Of a stretch of DNA of 5,017 bases, positions 1-4,746 are shown piece by piece. The position numbers and the translations under genes were made by a program. The number at the start of each line of letters is the position of its first letter. Within the stretch, counting starts at the first letter, position 1. Under the pieces are notes generated by a model. The model searched no databases, was not told the origin of the DNA, and worked only from the letters and a program-made list of their open reading frames with translations. The stretch comes from an uncultured Peptococcaceae bacterium (lineage in GTDB: Bacteria; Bacillota; Desulfitobacteriia; Desulfitobacteriales; Syntrophobotulaceae), in NCBI GenBank assembly GCA_937892995.1, contig CALBJS010000258.1, positions 1-5,017 on the forward strand. The letters are read 5' to 3'.

Positions 1-404
1 CCTGGAATATTGGTATTCAAAACCCTCGCTCGGTGAACGGTGAAGTTATTGGCTTTGTAAAAGTGACAGATAAAGCAGTGGTAACCTCGGGTGATTATCA
101 AAGATATTTTGAGAAGGACGGCAAACGCTATCACCATATTATCGATCCCCATACCGGATTTCCGGCTGAGTCGGGCTTAATGAGTGTTACCCTAATCTCA
201 TCTTCCTCCTTAAAAGCTGATGCTTTCTCCACAGCAGTATTTATTATGGGACTCGGAAAAGGGCGAGAGCTTATCCAAAAAGATGGACAAGCCGAAGCCA
301 TCTTCATTACTAACGATAAAGAGGTTTATGTTACGGAAGGTTTGCAAGGGAGTTTTCAATTCCTAGACGAAAGTAATGAGTATACTTATGTTAAAGAAGG
401 GTGA
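1..404 (+). CDS. apbE: FAD:protein FMN transferase (ApbE family), C-terminal part
   Basis: This is a partial gene: the reading frame is open from the left edge (first full codon at 3, reading W-N-I-G-I-Q-N-P), so the true start lies outside the window. ApbE enzymes transfer FMN from FAD, with Mg2+, to a Ser/Thr of target proteins, usually outside the cytoplasmic membrane. The visible 133 residues hold the family's signature blocks in order: the TSGDYQRYF block, the HHIIDPHTGFP block, and ADAFSTAVFIMG, whose Asp and Thr are the expected metal ligands. The C-terminus then continues normally to a TGA stop, so the visible end is intact. Whether it has a signal peptide or lipobox cannot be seen. 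It overlaps the next gene by 17-29 nt, which suggests translational coupling, and the neighbours point to flavinylation of an extracytosolic electron-transfer protein. The family call is secure; the target protein is inferred only. Confidence 0.95.
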   Translation, partial: WNIGIQNPRSVNGEVIGFVKVTDKAVVTSGDYQRYFEKDGKRYHHIIDPHTGFPAESGLMSVTLISSSSLKADAFSTAVFIMGLGKGRELIQKDGQAEAIFITNDKEVYVTEGLQGSFQFLDESNEYTYVKEG

Positions 405-783
405 CGCTTTTCTGATTCTAATAGCAGGAATAATTGCCGGCTGCTTCCTTTTATGGAGTTTTTTAATGGGGTGGAATGGCTTAAATCTATCTGGAAGAGA
501 AGAAACCCCAAAAATAGCAGTAGTAATTCATGACGGCCAACGTATTGCCGAGATTAACTTGGAAGAACTGTCAGCTCCCGAATATCTTAGGATTGAGGAA
601 GGAATAAAGGTTGTTATCCTAGCGGAAAGAGGGAGAATAAGATTTTGGGAAGCGGAGTGTCCAGACAAAACCTGTGTCAAAACCGGCTGGCTAAGCAAAA
701 ATGGTGATAAGGCAGTTTGTTTGCCTTCCAGAACGATTATTCGGATTGAAGGTGAAGGCCAGCTAGATAGTATCTCCTACTAA
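376..783 (+). CDS. eetA: NusG domain II-containing membrane-anchored protein (EetA-like)
   Basis: A 135-aa protein with one N-terminal membrane segment (about residues 10-31) followed by a short extracytosolic domain. The C-terminal half matches the NusG domain II family: strands around IAVVIHDGQRIAEINLEEL, then a cysteine block with C95-P-D-K-T-C100, a V-K-T-G-W element and C115-L-P-S-R. The family is unrelated in role to transcription factor NusG despite its name. In Listeria-type EET loci the NusG-II protein is called EetA and is needed for extracellular electron transfer; its biochemical role is not settled. The start is uncertain: ATG at 376 overlaps apbE by 29 nt, while ATG at 388 (M-L-K-K-G-D) overlaps by 17 nt and gives a more family-like N-terminus. 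Neither has a strong ribosome binding site, as expected for coupling to apbE. The three cysteines could form a disulfide or bind metal (inference). Confidence 0.88.
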   Translation: MSILMLKKGDAFLILIAGIIAGCFLLWSFLMGWNGLNLSGREETPKIAVVIHDGQRIAEINLEELSAPEYLRIEEGIKVVILAERGRIRFWEAECPDKTCVKTGWLSKNGDKAVCLPSRTIIRIEGEGQLDSISY

Positions 784-814
784 AATAGCTAATGAATAAA
801 AAGGGATAATATTA

Positions 815-1333
815 ATGAATAAATCTAAAAGGTATGCAATCATTATTATCTTAGTTTGCAATGCAATTGTCATTTCATTCTTAGAGTCTTTTATTCCTAT
901 TCCCATACCTGTACCAGGTGTTAAGTTAGGGTTAGGAAATATTATTACCCTGATTGCCATTGCTTTTCTAGGTTTTAAAGATGTCCTTTTTATTGTTGTT
1001 ATACGCTCTTTTGTCGTTGCTTTTCTAACCAGGGGTGTCCTGATGCTACCCTTTAGTTTAGTTGGAGGCCTTCTAAGTGCTTTGATCATGTGGTTTCTTT
1101 ATAAAAAAATGTTTAGGATCTTTAGTCTGAAAGGGATCAGCATGGCCGGAGCAATTTTCCACAATACAGGACAAATTCTGGTCGCAGCGGCCCTCTTACG
1201 GGAAATGATAATAATATACTATCTTCCGGTTCTTTTGGTTTCCGCTCTTATTACAGGCTTTATCACTGGGAGCATCGCTGAAATAGCTATTAAAGAGGCA
1301 AAGGAAAAGGGAATTTTTCCGGATGAATTCTAA
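815..1333 (+). CDS. eetB: Gx transporter family membrane protein (EetB-like; formerly 'heptaprenyl diphosphate synthase component I')
   Basis: A 172-aa, very hydrophobic protein with roughly five to six membrane segments. Family hallmarks are visible: E24 followed by a proline-rich stretch ending P34-G35-V-K37-L-G39-L-G-N42, then R64 and R73-G74, S81-L-V-G-G-L-L-S88, and a G-A-I-F-H116-N117-T-G-Q120 block. Databases often label this family heptaprenyl diphosphate synthase component I, but it has no prenyltransferase motifs. It belongs with Gx-type transporters, a fold group that includes ECF S-components. In Listeria-type EET loci the equivalent protein is EetB. An AAGGGA ribosome binding site (801-806) sits 8 nt before the ATG, 31 nt after eetA. 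Next to an EcfT-like gene it may act as a substrate-side partner in flavin or quinone-related transport; that is inference. Family membership is firm, the function is not. Confidence 0.88.
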   Translation: MNKSKRYAIIIILVCNAIVISFLESFIPIPIPVPGVKLGLGNIITLIAIAFLGFKDVLFIVVIRSFVVAFLTRGVLMLPFSLVGGLLSALIMWFLYKKMFRIFSLKGISMAGAIFHNTGQILVAAALLREMIIIYYLPVLLVSALITGFITGSIAEIAIKEAKEKGIFPDEF

Positions 1334-1359
1334 AAGGCCAAAAAATAAGGTAAGGAATT

Positions 1360-2133
1360 ATGAGTAAGAAAGAGAGCACAATGTTAACGGAGATGGATGC
1401 AGGAATTAAGATGGTTCTGGCAATTTTTTTGACCGTAATTATTTTTCTATGTCACCAAACGTTTAGCCTTGTCTTTATTGCGATCTTTTTATTATGCGTG
1501 ACTGCCATAGCTCGAATAAACTTTGGGGTTTTGGTCAAGAGCATTTTAGCTTATGGCTTTGTGATTGTAATGCCCTATCTCTTTGGATTCTTAATCAATG
1601 CCCTTATTCACTTTTTAGCAGATAACGGCGGATTCGTAGATCAGCACAGCTTAAGCAAAGTAGTCTTGAAAATGTTTCAACTCTTCCTACTGTGGTATAT
1701 CGGCAGCTTGTATCTGCATACAACTCCGCTTAAATCTGCTATCGGGATGCTTGATAAATTTTTTACACCCCTTAAAGCCTTAGGTGTCCCTATCACGGAA
1801 TATTTAAAAGTGGTAATGTGCGTCATAAAAGAACTTGCTGGAACCACCCAGAAATTAAAGAACAGTTTAGGACAAAACATCCGTTCAGCATTGGAAAAGA
1901 GGCGTTGGTGCTTTAAAATAAATCTCAAGGGAATAGCAAATATCCTGGTTTCTTTAATAGTGAACTCTTTTCGGGAGATGGAGAGAATACAGGACTATGT
2001 AGAAAAGGTAAGTTCCGAAGACTTATACTCCTATCATTTTAAGATTACGGGAAAGGATACCTGGGCCCTAGGAAGTTTCGGAATATTGCTGGCTATAGTC
2101 TTAGCTATAGAAACCAACTATTTTTTCAGATAA
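1360..2133 (+). CDS. Energy-coupling factor transporter transmembrane (EcfT/CbiQ-type) protein, FmnA-like
   Basis: A 257-aa membrane protein with the EcfT/CbiQ layout: hydrophobic segments at about residues 16-48, 56-86, 101-118 and 192-203, a last one at 236-251, and a long charged cytoplasmic region at about 150-190. The F-F-T-P-L-K-A-L-G-V-P block (134-144) is typical of EcfT just before its coupling helices. EcfT normally links an S-component to ATPases through two Ala-Arg-Gly-type motifs. Here the expected sites read N-I-R-S-A-L-E-K-R-R-W (173-183) and Y-V-E-K-V-S-S-E-D (213-221), so neither is canonical. In Listeria the EET locus encodes FmnA, an EcfT paralogue that works with RibU and the ECF ATPases to supply FAD outside the membrane. 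Position next to ApbE, EetA and EetB supports that role here. No ATPase genes are adjacent. ATG at 1360 follows AAGG elements at 1347-1355; ATG at 1381 is the alternative. It is the last gene of the operon. Confidence 0.8.
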   Translation: MSKKESTMLTEMDAGIKMVLAIFLTVIIFLCHQTFSLVFIAIFLLCVTAIARINFGVLVKSILAYGFVIVMPYLFGFLINALIHFLADNGGFVDQHSLSKVVLKMFQLFLLWYIGSLYLHTTPLKSAIGMLDKFFTPLKALGVPITEYLKVVMCVIKELAGTTQKLKNSLGQNIRSALEKRRWCFKINLKGIANILVSLIVNSFREMERIQDYVEKVSSEDLYSYHFKITGKDTWALGSFGILLAIVLAIETNYFFR

Positions 2134-2271
2134 GTCATTTGTTTTTAGCGGATTTATATTAATCAATTTTAACGAAATAAGATATTAAAAAGACTGACGG
2201 GAATGTTGCTAAACATCCATTTCCAGCGATCTTTCGAAAAAAGGACGTAGAAAAAAGACCAATTTATTTTA
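2134..2271. other. AT-rich intergenic gap between the EET-type operon and the infC promoter
   Basis: No convincing coding frame is seen in these 138 bases. The one structure of note is an imperfect hairpin, GGGAATG (2199-2205) against CATTTCC (2218-2224), with an alternative inner stem ATGTT/AACAT. It has no T-run after it, so it is not a standard intrinsic terminator, though it could slow or process the upstream transcript. No clear terminator for the upstream operon was found. Confidence 0.5.
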
Positions 2272-2300
2272 TTGACATTCGGCTAACATAAGTGTATAAT
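2272..2300 (+). promoter_or_regulatory. Sigma-A promoter for infC-rpmI-rplT
   Basis: A consensus -35 TTGACA (2272-2277) and consensus -10 TATAAT (2295-2300) are separated by exactly 17 nt. The -35 is preceded by an AT-rich stretch that could act as an UP element. The expected transcription start is about 2306-2309, which leaves a leader of about 165 nt before infC. All of this is read directly from the sequence; activity is inferred. Both hexamers match consensus, so this should be a strong housekeeping promoter, as expected for translation-factor and ribosomal-protein genes. Confidence 0.9.
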
Positions 2301-2310
2301 ATTTTTTGCC

Positions 2311-2437
2311 AAGTAGAAGCCATCCGCTTCTCACCTTATGACCGGCTGTTATGAGGTACTGAGTGAGTTTTCCAAGTTTGGTTATGCTCATTTTGCATTA
2401 CAAGGACGGGTGGATTCCACTCGTCTTTTATTTTTAT
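2311..2437 (+). promoter_or_regulatory. Structured infC leader, probable ribosomal protein L20 attenuation leader
   Basis: The leader begins with a perfect hairpin AGAAGC/GCTTCT (2315-2320 with 2326-2331, loop CATCC). A longer stem follows, ACCTTATGA (2333-2341) against TTATGAGGT (2349-2357), fully paired with two G-U wobbles around the loop CCGGCTG. An intrinsic terminator closes the leader. In Bacillus subtilis, L20 binds the infC leader at a fold mimicking its 23S rRNA site and causes premature termination, so excess L20 turns down the operon. Position, gene order and architecture match that system. A candidate antiterminator pairing is GAGTG (2361-2365) with CACTC (2418-2422), but it is only 5 bp. 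The L20 assignment is by context and was not checked against the Rfam model. Confidence 0.75.
2402..2437 (+). terminator. Intrinsic terminator (attenuator) in the infC leader
   Basis: GACGGGTGG (2405-2413) pairs with CCACTCGTC (2417-2425) over 9 bp with one G-U and an ATT loop. A T-rich tract follows at 2426-2437. It sits about 35 nt before the infC start codon and so can only work as a regulated attenuator, not as the end of an upstream gene, since the promoter lies before it. Confidence 0.88.
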
Positions 2438-2472
2438 GTAACGAAGGCAAAATTTTTTGGAGGTGATTTCCT

Positions 2473-2994
2473 ATTAACAAAGACTTACGGATTAATGAAG
2501 AAATCCGGGCTCGGGAAGTTCGATTTGTCAGTGAAGATGGAGAACAACTCGGGATTGTTCCTCTTAAAGAGGCCCTGCGTGTTGCTGCCGAGAAGGCACT
2601 AGACCTAGTTGAAATTGCACCTACTGCTAGGCCGCCGGTATGCAAACTGATGGATTATGGCAAATATAAATACGAGCAGGCTAAGCGTGAGAAGGAAGCT
2701 CGTAAAAAACAAAAAGTTGTAGAAGTCAAAGAAGTCAAACTACGTCCTAATATTGAAAAACATGATTTTGAAACCAAGGCTCGGAATGCTCAACGCTTTT
2801 TAAGTGATGGAGATAAGGTTAAAGTTACAATTATGTTTAGGGGCAGAGAAATTACTCATCCTGACCAAGGGAGAGTATTATGTCTGCGACTGGCCGAATT
2901 TCTTGGTGAAGAAGCTGTTGTAGAGCGTGACCCTAGGGTAGAAGGACGCAACATGGTTATGTTTTTGGCTCCTACTGCAAATAAACACGACTAA
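2473..2994 (+). CDS. infC: Translation initiation factor IF-3 (ATT start)
   Basis: IF3 binds the 30S subunit, prevents premature 50S joining and checks start codon and initiator tRNA. The protein is 173 aa, the usual length. The N-terminal domain reads N-K-D-L-R-I-N-E-E-I-R-A-R-E-V-R, then E-D-G-E-Q-L-G-I-V, with A-P-T-A-R-P-P-V-C-K and M-D-Y-G-K-Y-K-Y-E-Q (about 51-70). A lysine-rich linker follows, and then the C-terminal domain with K-E-V-K-L-R-P-N-I and F-R-G-R-E-I-T-H-P. The first in-frame ATG is codon 60, inside the N-terminal domain, so it cannot be the start. The ATT at 2473 lies 9 nt after a strong GGAGG (2459-2463) and gives the complete protein. AUU is the classic infC start; because IF3 itself discriminates against it, the gene limits its own translation. 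Automated callers restricted to ATG/GTG/TTG would truncate this gene. It is first in the operon with rpmI and rplT. Confidence 0.97.
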   Translation: MNKDLRINEEIRAREVRFVSEDGEQLGIVPLKEALRVAAEKALDLVEIAPTARPPVCKLMDYGKYKYEQAKREKEARKKQKVVEVKEVKLRPNIEKHDFETKARNAQRFLSDGDKVKVTIMFRGREITHPDQGRVLCLRLAEFLGEEAVVERDPRVEGRNMVMFLAPTANKHD

Positions 2995-3016
2995 TAGAAA
3001 AAGGGGGTTGCCCAAA

Positions 3017-3217
3017 ATGCCTAAAATGAAAACTCACCGTGGAGCTGCAAAACGTTTTAAAAAGACCGGTACTGGTAAAATTGTTCGCTATCATGCCTAT
3101 AAAAGCCATATCTTGGAGAAAAAATCGCCAAAGCGCAAACGTAAGCTTCGTCAATCGGCTATCATGCATAAGTCTGATGCTAAGCGTACCGAACGCTTGA
3201 TTGCATATGTAAAATAG
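3017..3217 (+). CDS. rpmI: 50S ribosomal protein L35
   Basis: A 66-aa, strongly basic protein of exactly the usual L35 length. It opens M-P-K-M-K-T-H-R-G-A-A-K-R-F-K-K-T-G-T-G-K and ends in the expected K-S-D-A-K-R-T-E-R-L region. L35 is a late-assembly component of the 50S subunit. The start is ATG 3017, 9 nt after a GGGGG ribosome binding site (3003-3007). A TTG at 3008 would add M-P-K but lies immediately against that site and is not used. It begins 22 nt after the infC stop, and rplT follows 52 nt downstream, so it is cotranscribed with both. Confidence 0.97.
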   Translation: MPKMKTHRGAAKRFKKTGTGKIVRYHAYKSHILEKKSPKRKRKLRQSAIMHKSDAKRTERLIAYVK

Positions 3218-3269
3218 TAATTATCGTGACAATAGACATCTTATTAACACTATAAGGAGGTCCAAGACA

Positions 3270-3656
3270 ATGGCCCGTGTAAAAAGAGGCGTCAGAGCAC
3301 ATGAACGCCATAAGAAAATACTCAAGTTAGCCAGGGGTTACAGAGGAAGTAAAAGTAAACTGTATAAAATGGCGAAACAACAAGTGGTTCGCTCCATGGC
3401 CTTCGCCTATGCTCATCGCAAAAGAAGAAGGCGTGATTTTCGTAGACTTTGGATCACCAGGATCAATGCTGCTGCTAGAATGAACAACATTACTTATAAT
3501 AGATTGATGTATGGTTTAAAACTTGCAGGCGTAAGCATCAACCGTAAAATGATGGCTGACCTAGCAATAAATGATCCGGCGGCATTCACGAAGCTTGTAG
3601 AAATTGCTAAGGGAAAAGTAGACAACGGAGCTTCTAGTGTCCAAGCTAACGCTTAA
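3270..3656 (+). CDS. rplT: 50S ribosomal protein L20
   Basis: L20 is an early-assembly 23S rRNA binding protein and, in Firmicutes, the repressor of its own operon. The 128-aa protein begins M-A-R-V-K-R-G-V and carries the conserved basic helices (K-L-A-R-G-Y-R-G-S-K-S-K, A-H-R-K-R-R-R-R-D-F-R-R-L-W-I-T-R-I-N-A-A) and the globular C-terminal domain with N-R-L-M-Y-G-L-K-L-A-G-V. L20 is usually 117-119 aa; here about ten extra residues (D-N-G-A-S-S-V-Q-A-N-A) follow the normal end near I-A-K-G-K. A near-perfect ribosome binding site AAGGAGGT (3253-3260) stands 9 nt before the ATG. The 52-nt gap from rpmI shows no clear promoter. The identity is certain; the tail looks like a harmless extension. 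Confidence 0.97.
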   Translation: MARVKRGVRAHERHKKILKLARGYRGSKSKLYKMAKQQVVRSMAFAYAHRKRRRRDFRRLWITRINAAARMNNITYNRLMYGLKLAGVSINRKMMADLAINDPAAFTKLVEIAKGKVDNGASSVQANA

Positions 3657-3676
3657 GATTGGGTACTGAATGTGGT

Positions 3677-3714
3677 ATCGGAGTTCGAACTTCTAGGAAG
3701 AATCGGACTCCGAT
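3677..3714. repeat. Hairpin-forming inverted repeat between rplT and the rRNA methylase gene
   Basis: Perfect 8-bp arms ATCGGAGT (3677-3684) and ACTCCGAT (3707-3714) enclose a second small stem CTTC/GAAG (3690-3693 with 3697-3700). The left arm also overlaps the palindrome GTTCGAAC (3683-3690). Only a weak TTTGT follows, so it is a poor intrinsic terminator. It may be a processing or partial termination site separating the ribosomal operon from the methylase gene. It lies just upstream of the methylase ribosome binding site. Confidence 0.6.
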
Positions 3715-3734
3715 TTGTATCAGGGGGGAAATCC

Positions 3735-4532
3735 ATGATTACATCTTTACAAAATGAGCAAGTTAAACATGTAGTAGCTTTACATAGAGGCAAGGGACGG
3801 AAGGAATATGGACAATACCTGATTGAAGGAAGACGTTTTGTTAAAGAGGCCTTTTTAAGGAAAACTAAAATCTTAAAGCTATTTTACTGTTTTAATCCAG
3901 AAGAATCAGATCTAGCAAATTTGGTAAAACAAGCGAATATCATGGGTATCCCGGTCGAAGAAGTGACGGATATTGTCCTAAAAAAAATGAGTGCTACCCA
4001 AGAGCCACAGGGAATCTTGGCGATCCTAGAAAAAAAGAACGCGGACTGGGAAAATATAATTACTGGTAAAAACACAATTTTGTTAGTAATTAACGGTATC
4101 CAAGATCCTGGTAACTTGGGGACGATCTTAAGGACAGCCTTAGCTGTCGATGTAAGTCAAATTATTCTTACTGAAGGAACAGTAGATCTTTATAATCCTA
4201 AAGTTTTGCGTAGCACTATGGGAACCATCTTTTCCCAAAAAATCTTGATTGATAAAGCCCCCCAAGAAATAGTAAATTTTTGCAGAGTAAATAATTATAC
4301 TTTAGCAATAGCTACCATGGAAGGGAATTCAATATTTAAGGAAGGGACAAGTGCCAATTATCCTTTAGCCCTTGTGATAGGTAATGAAGCATTTGGTCCA
4401 TCAGAATATTTCCTGAATAAGGCAGAAGAGAAATACTCTCTGCCAATGTTTAACAATGTCGAATCTCTCAATGTGGCGATGGCTACCGGAATATTCCTTT
4501 ATGAGCTGAGAAGACAGATGCATTTCTTGTAA
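3735..4532 (+). CDS. TrmH/SpoU-family RNA 2'-O-methyltransferase (YsgA/RlmP-like)
   Basis: An AdoMet-dependent ribose methylase of the SPOUT superfamily, acting on rRNA. In the 265-aa protein, residues 1-95 form the L30e-like substrate-binding domain (Y-L-I-E-G-R-R-F-V-K-E-A). The catalytic trefoil-knot domain has motif 1 N120-G-I-Q-D-P-G-N127-L-G-T-I-L-R133-T-A, motif 2 V-I-G-N217-E218-A-F-G, and motif 3 L-P-M-F-N-N-V-E244-S-L-N247-V-A-M-A. All key residues are present. The start is ATG 3735, 6 nt after the GGGGGG run at 3723-3728. A GTG at 3672 would add 21 residues translated from the upstream hairpin and is rejected. In B. subtilis the gene before pheST is ysgA, whose product RlmP methylates a guanosine in the 23S rRNA A-loop. 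The T-box downstream makes this the positional counterpart, but the exact target is inferred. It may also be cotranscribed in part from the infC promoter. Confidence 0.93.
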   Translation: MITSLQNEQVKHVVALHRGKGRKEYGQYLIEGRRFVKEAFLRKTKILKLFYCFNPEESDLANLVKQANIMGIPVEEVTDIVLKKMSATQEPQGILAILEKKNADWENIITGKNTILLVINGIQDPGNLGTILRTALAVDVSQIILTEGTVDLYNPKVLRSTMGTIFSQKILIDKAPQEIVNFCRVNNYTLAIATMEGNSIFKEGTSANYPLALVIGNEAFGPSEYFLNKAEEKYSLPMFNNVESLNVAMATGIFLYELRRQMHFL

Positions 4533-4555
4533 ACTTTGATTTGAAATGATATAAT
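4527..4555 (+). promoter_or_regulatory. Probable sigma-A promoter for yqzL and the T-box leader
   Basis: TTGTAA (4527-4532) and TATAAT (4550-4555) are 17 nt apart. The -35 hexamer overlaps the last codons and TAA stop of the methylase gene. The start of transcription would be near 4562, about 50 nt before the yqzL GTG. The -10 is consensus and the -35 has one mismatch. It would drive yqzL, the T-box and the aminoacyl-tRNA synthetase gene beyond the window as one transcript. Confidence 0.75.
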
Positions 4556-4614
4556 TTTAAACGAGAAAAGATTATATTTGTTTTGAACCAAAGCCGAAGG
4601 AAGGTGAGCTTATC

Positions 4615-4746
4615 GTGTCAACGGAAGATTATTTCTGGAAAGCCTTTGAGGCCACTGGTTCTCCCCAGCTTTATATGATGTATAAGAACAAAACTAAAAT
4701 GAAACCTAATGACGATGAGCGGAACAAAAGGAATGCTGTCCTTTAA
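4615..4746 (+). CDS. yqzL: YqzL-like small protein (43 aa, GTG start)
   Basis: A short frame reading M-S-T-E-D-Y-F-W-K-A-F-E-A-T-G-S-P-Q-L-Y followed by M-M-Y-K and a charged tail. The F-W-K-x-F-E-x-T-G-x-x-x-x-Y-x-x-Y-K pattern is that of the YqzL family, roughly 45-aa proteins of Firmicutes with no known function. The length is normal. The GTG at 4615 is chosen because a good ribosome binding site (GGAAGGTGA, 4599-4607) lies 7 nt upstream and no other in-frame start gives the motif. In Bacillus yqzL lies near recO and era; here it stands between the methylase and a Phe T-box. The last dozen codons and the TAA (4744-4746) overlap the 5' strand of T-box Stem I, so translation and riboswitch folding must compete or be separated in time. 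No membrane segment or signal peptide is present. The ORF is well supported; its role is unknown. Confidence 0.82.
   Translation: MSTEDYFWKAFEATGSPQLYMMYKNKTKMKPNDDERNKRNAVL

Noticed and set aside
1056..1070. A 13-base match (TTTAGTTGGAGGC) between eetB and the palindrome arm near 4964
   Set aside because: A match this short can arise by chance in 5 kb, and in eetB it encodes the conserved L-V-G-G motif without the palindromic partner.
763..1089. Minus-strand 108-aa frame opposite eetB
   Set aside because: It is antisense to a well-supported membrane protein, its composition is that of a complementary-strand shadow, and it has no ribosome binding site or family resemblance.
2199..2224. Hairpin after the FmnA-like gene as an operon terminator
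   Set aside because: The stem is only 7 bp with a 12-nt loop and is not followed by a T-run.
2363..2645. Frames on both strands overlapping the infC leader and 5' end
   Set aside because: They cross the attenuator and the real infC frame and show no protein family features.
2650..2994. infC starting at the first ATG
   Set aside because: This would remove most of the IF3 N-terminal domain, which is clearly encoded upstream in the same frame back to the ATT at 2473.
3008..3016. TTG start adding three residues to L35
   Set aside because: The GGGGG ribosome binding site abuts this TTG, whereas ATG 3017 has correct spacing and gives the exact 66-aa family length.
3680..3700. GTTCGAAC resembling a tRNA T-loop
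   Set aside because: No acceptor, D or anticodon stems or CCA end can be fitted around it. It is part of the inverted repeat.
3672..3734. Upstream GTG start extending the methylase by 21 residues
   Set aside because: It has no ribosome binding site, it translates through the inverted repeat, and ATG 3735 has a strong G-rich site and gives a normal family N-terminus.
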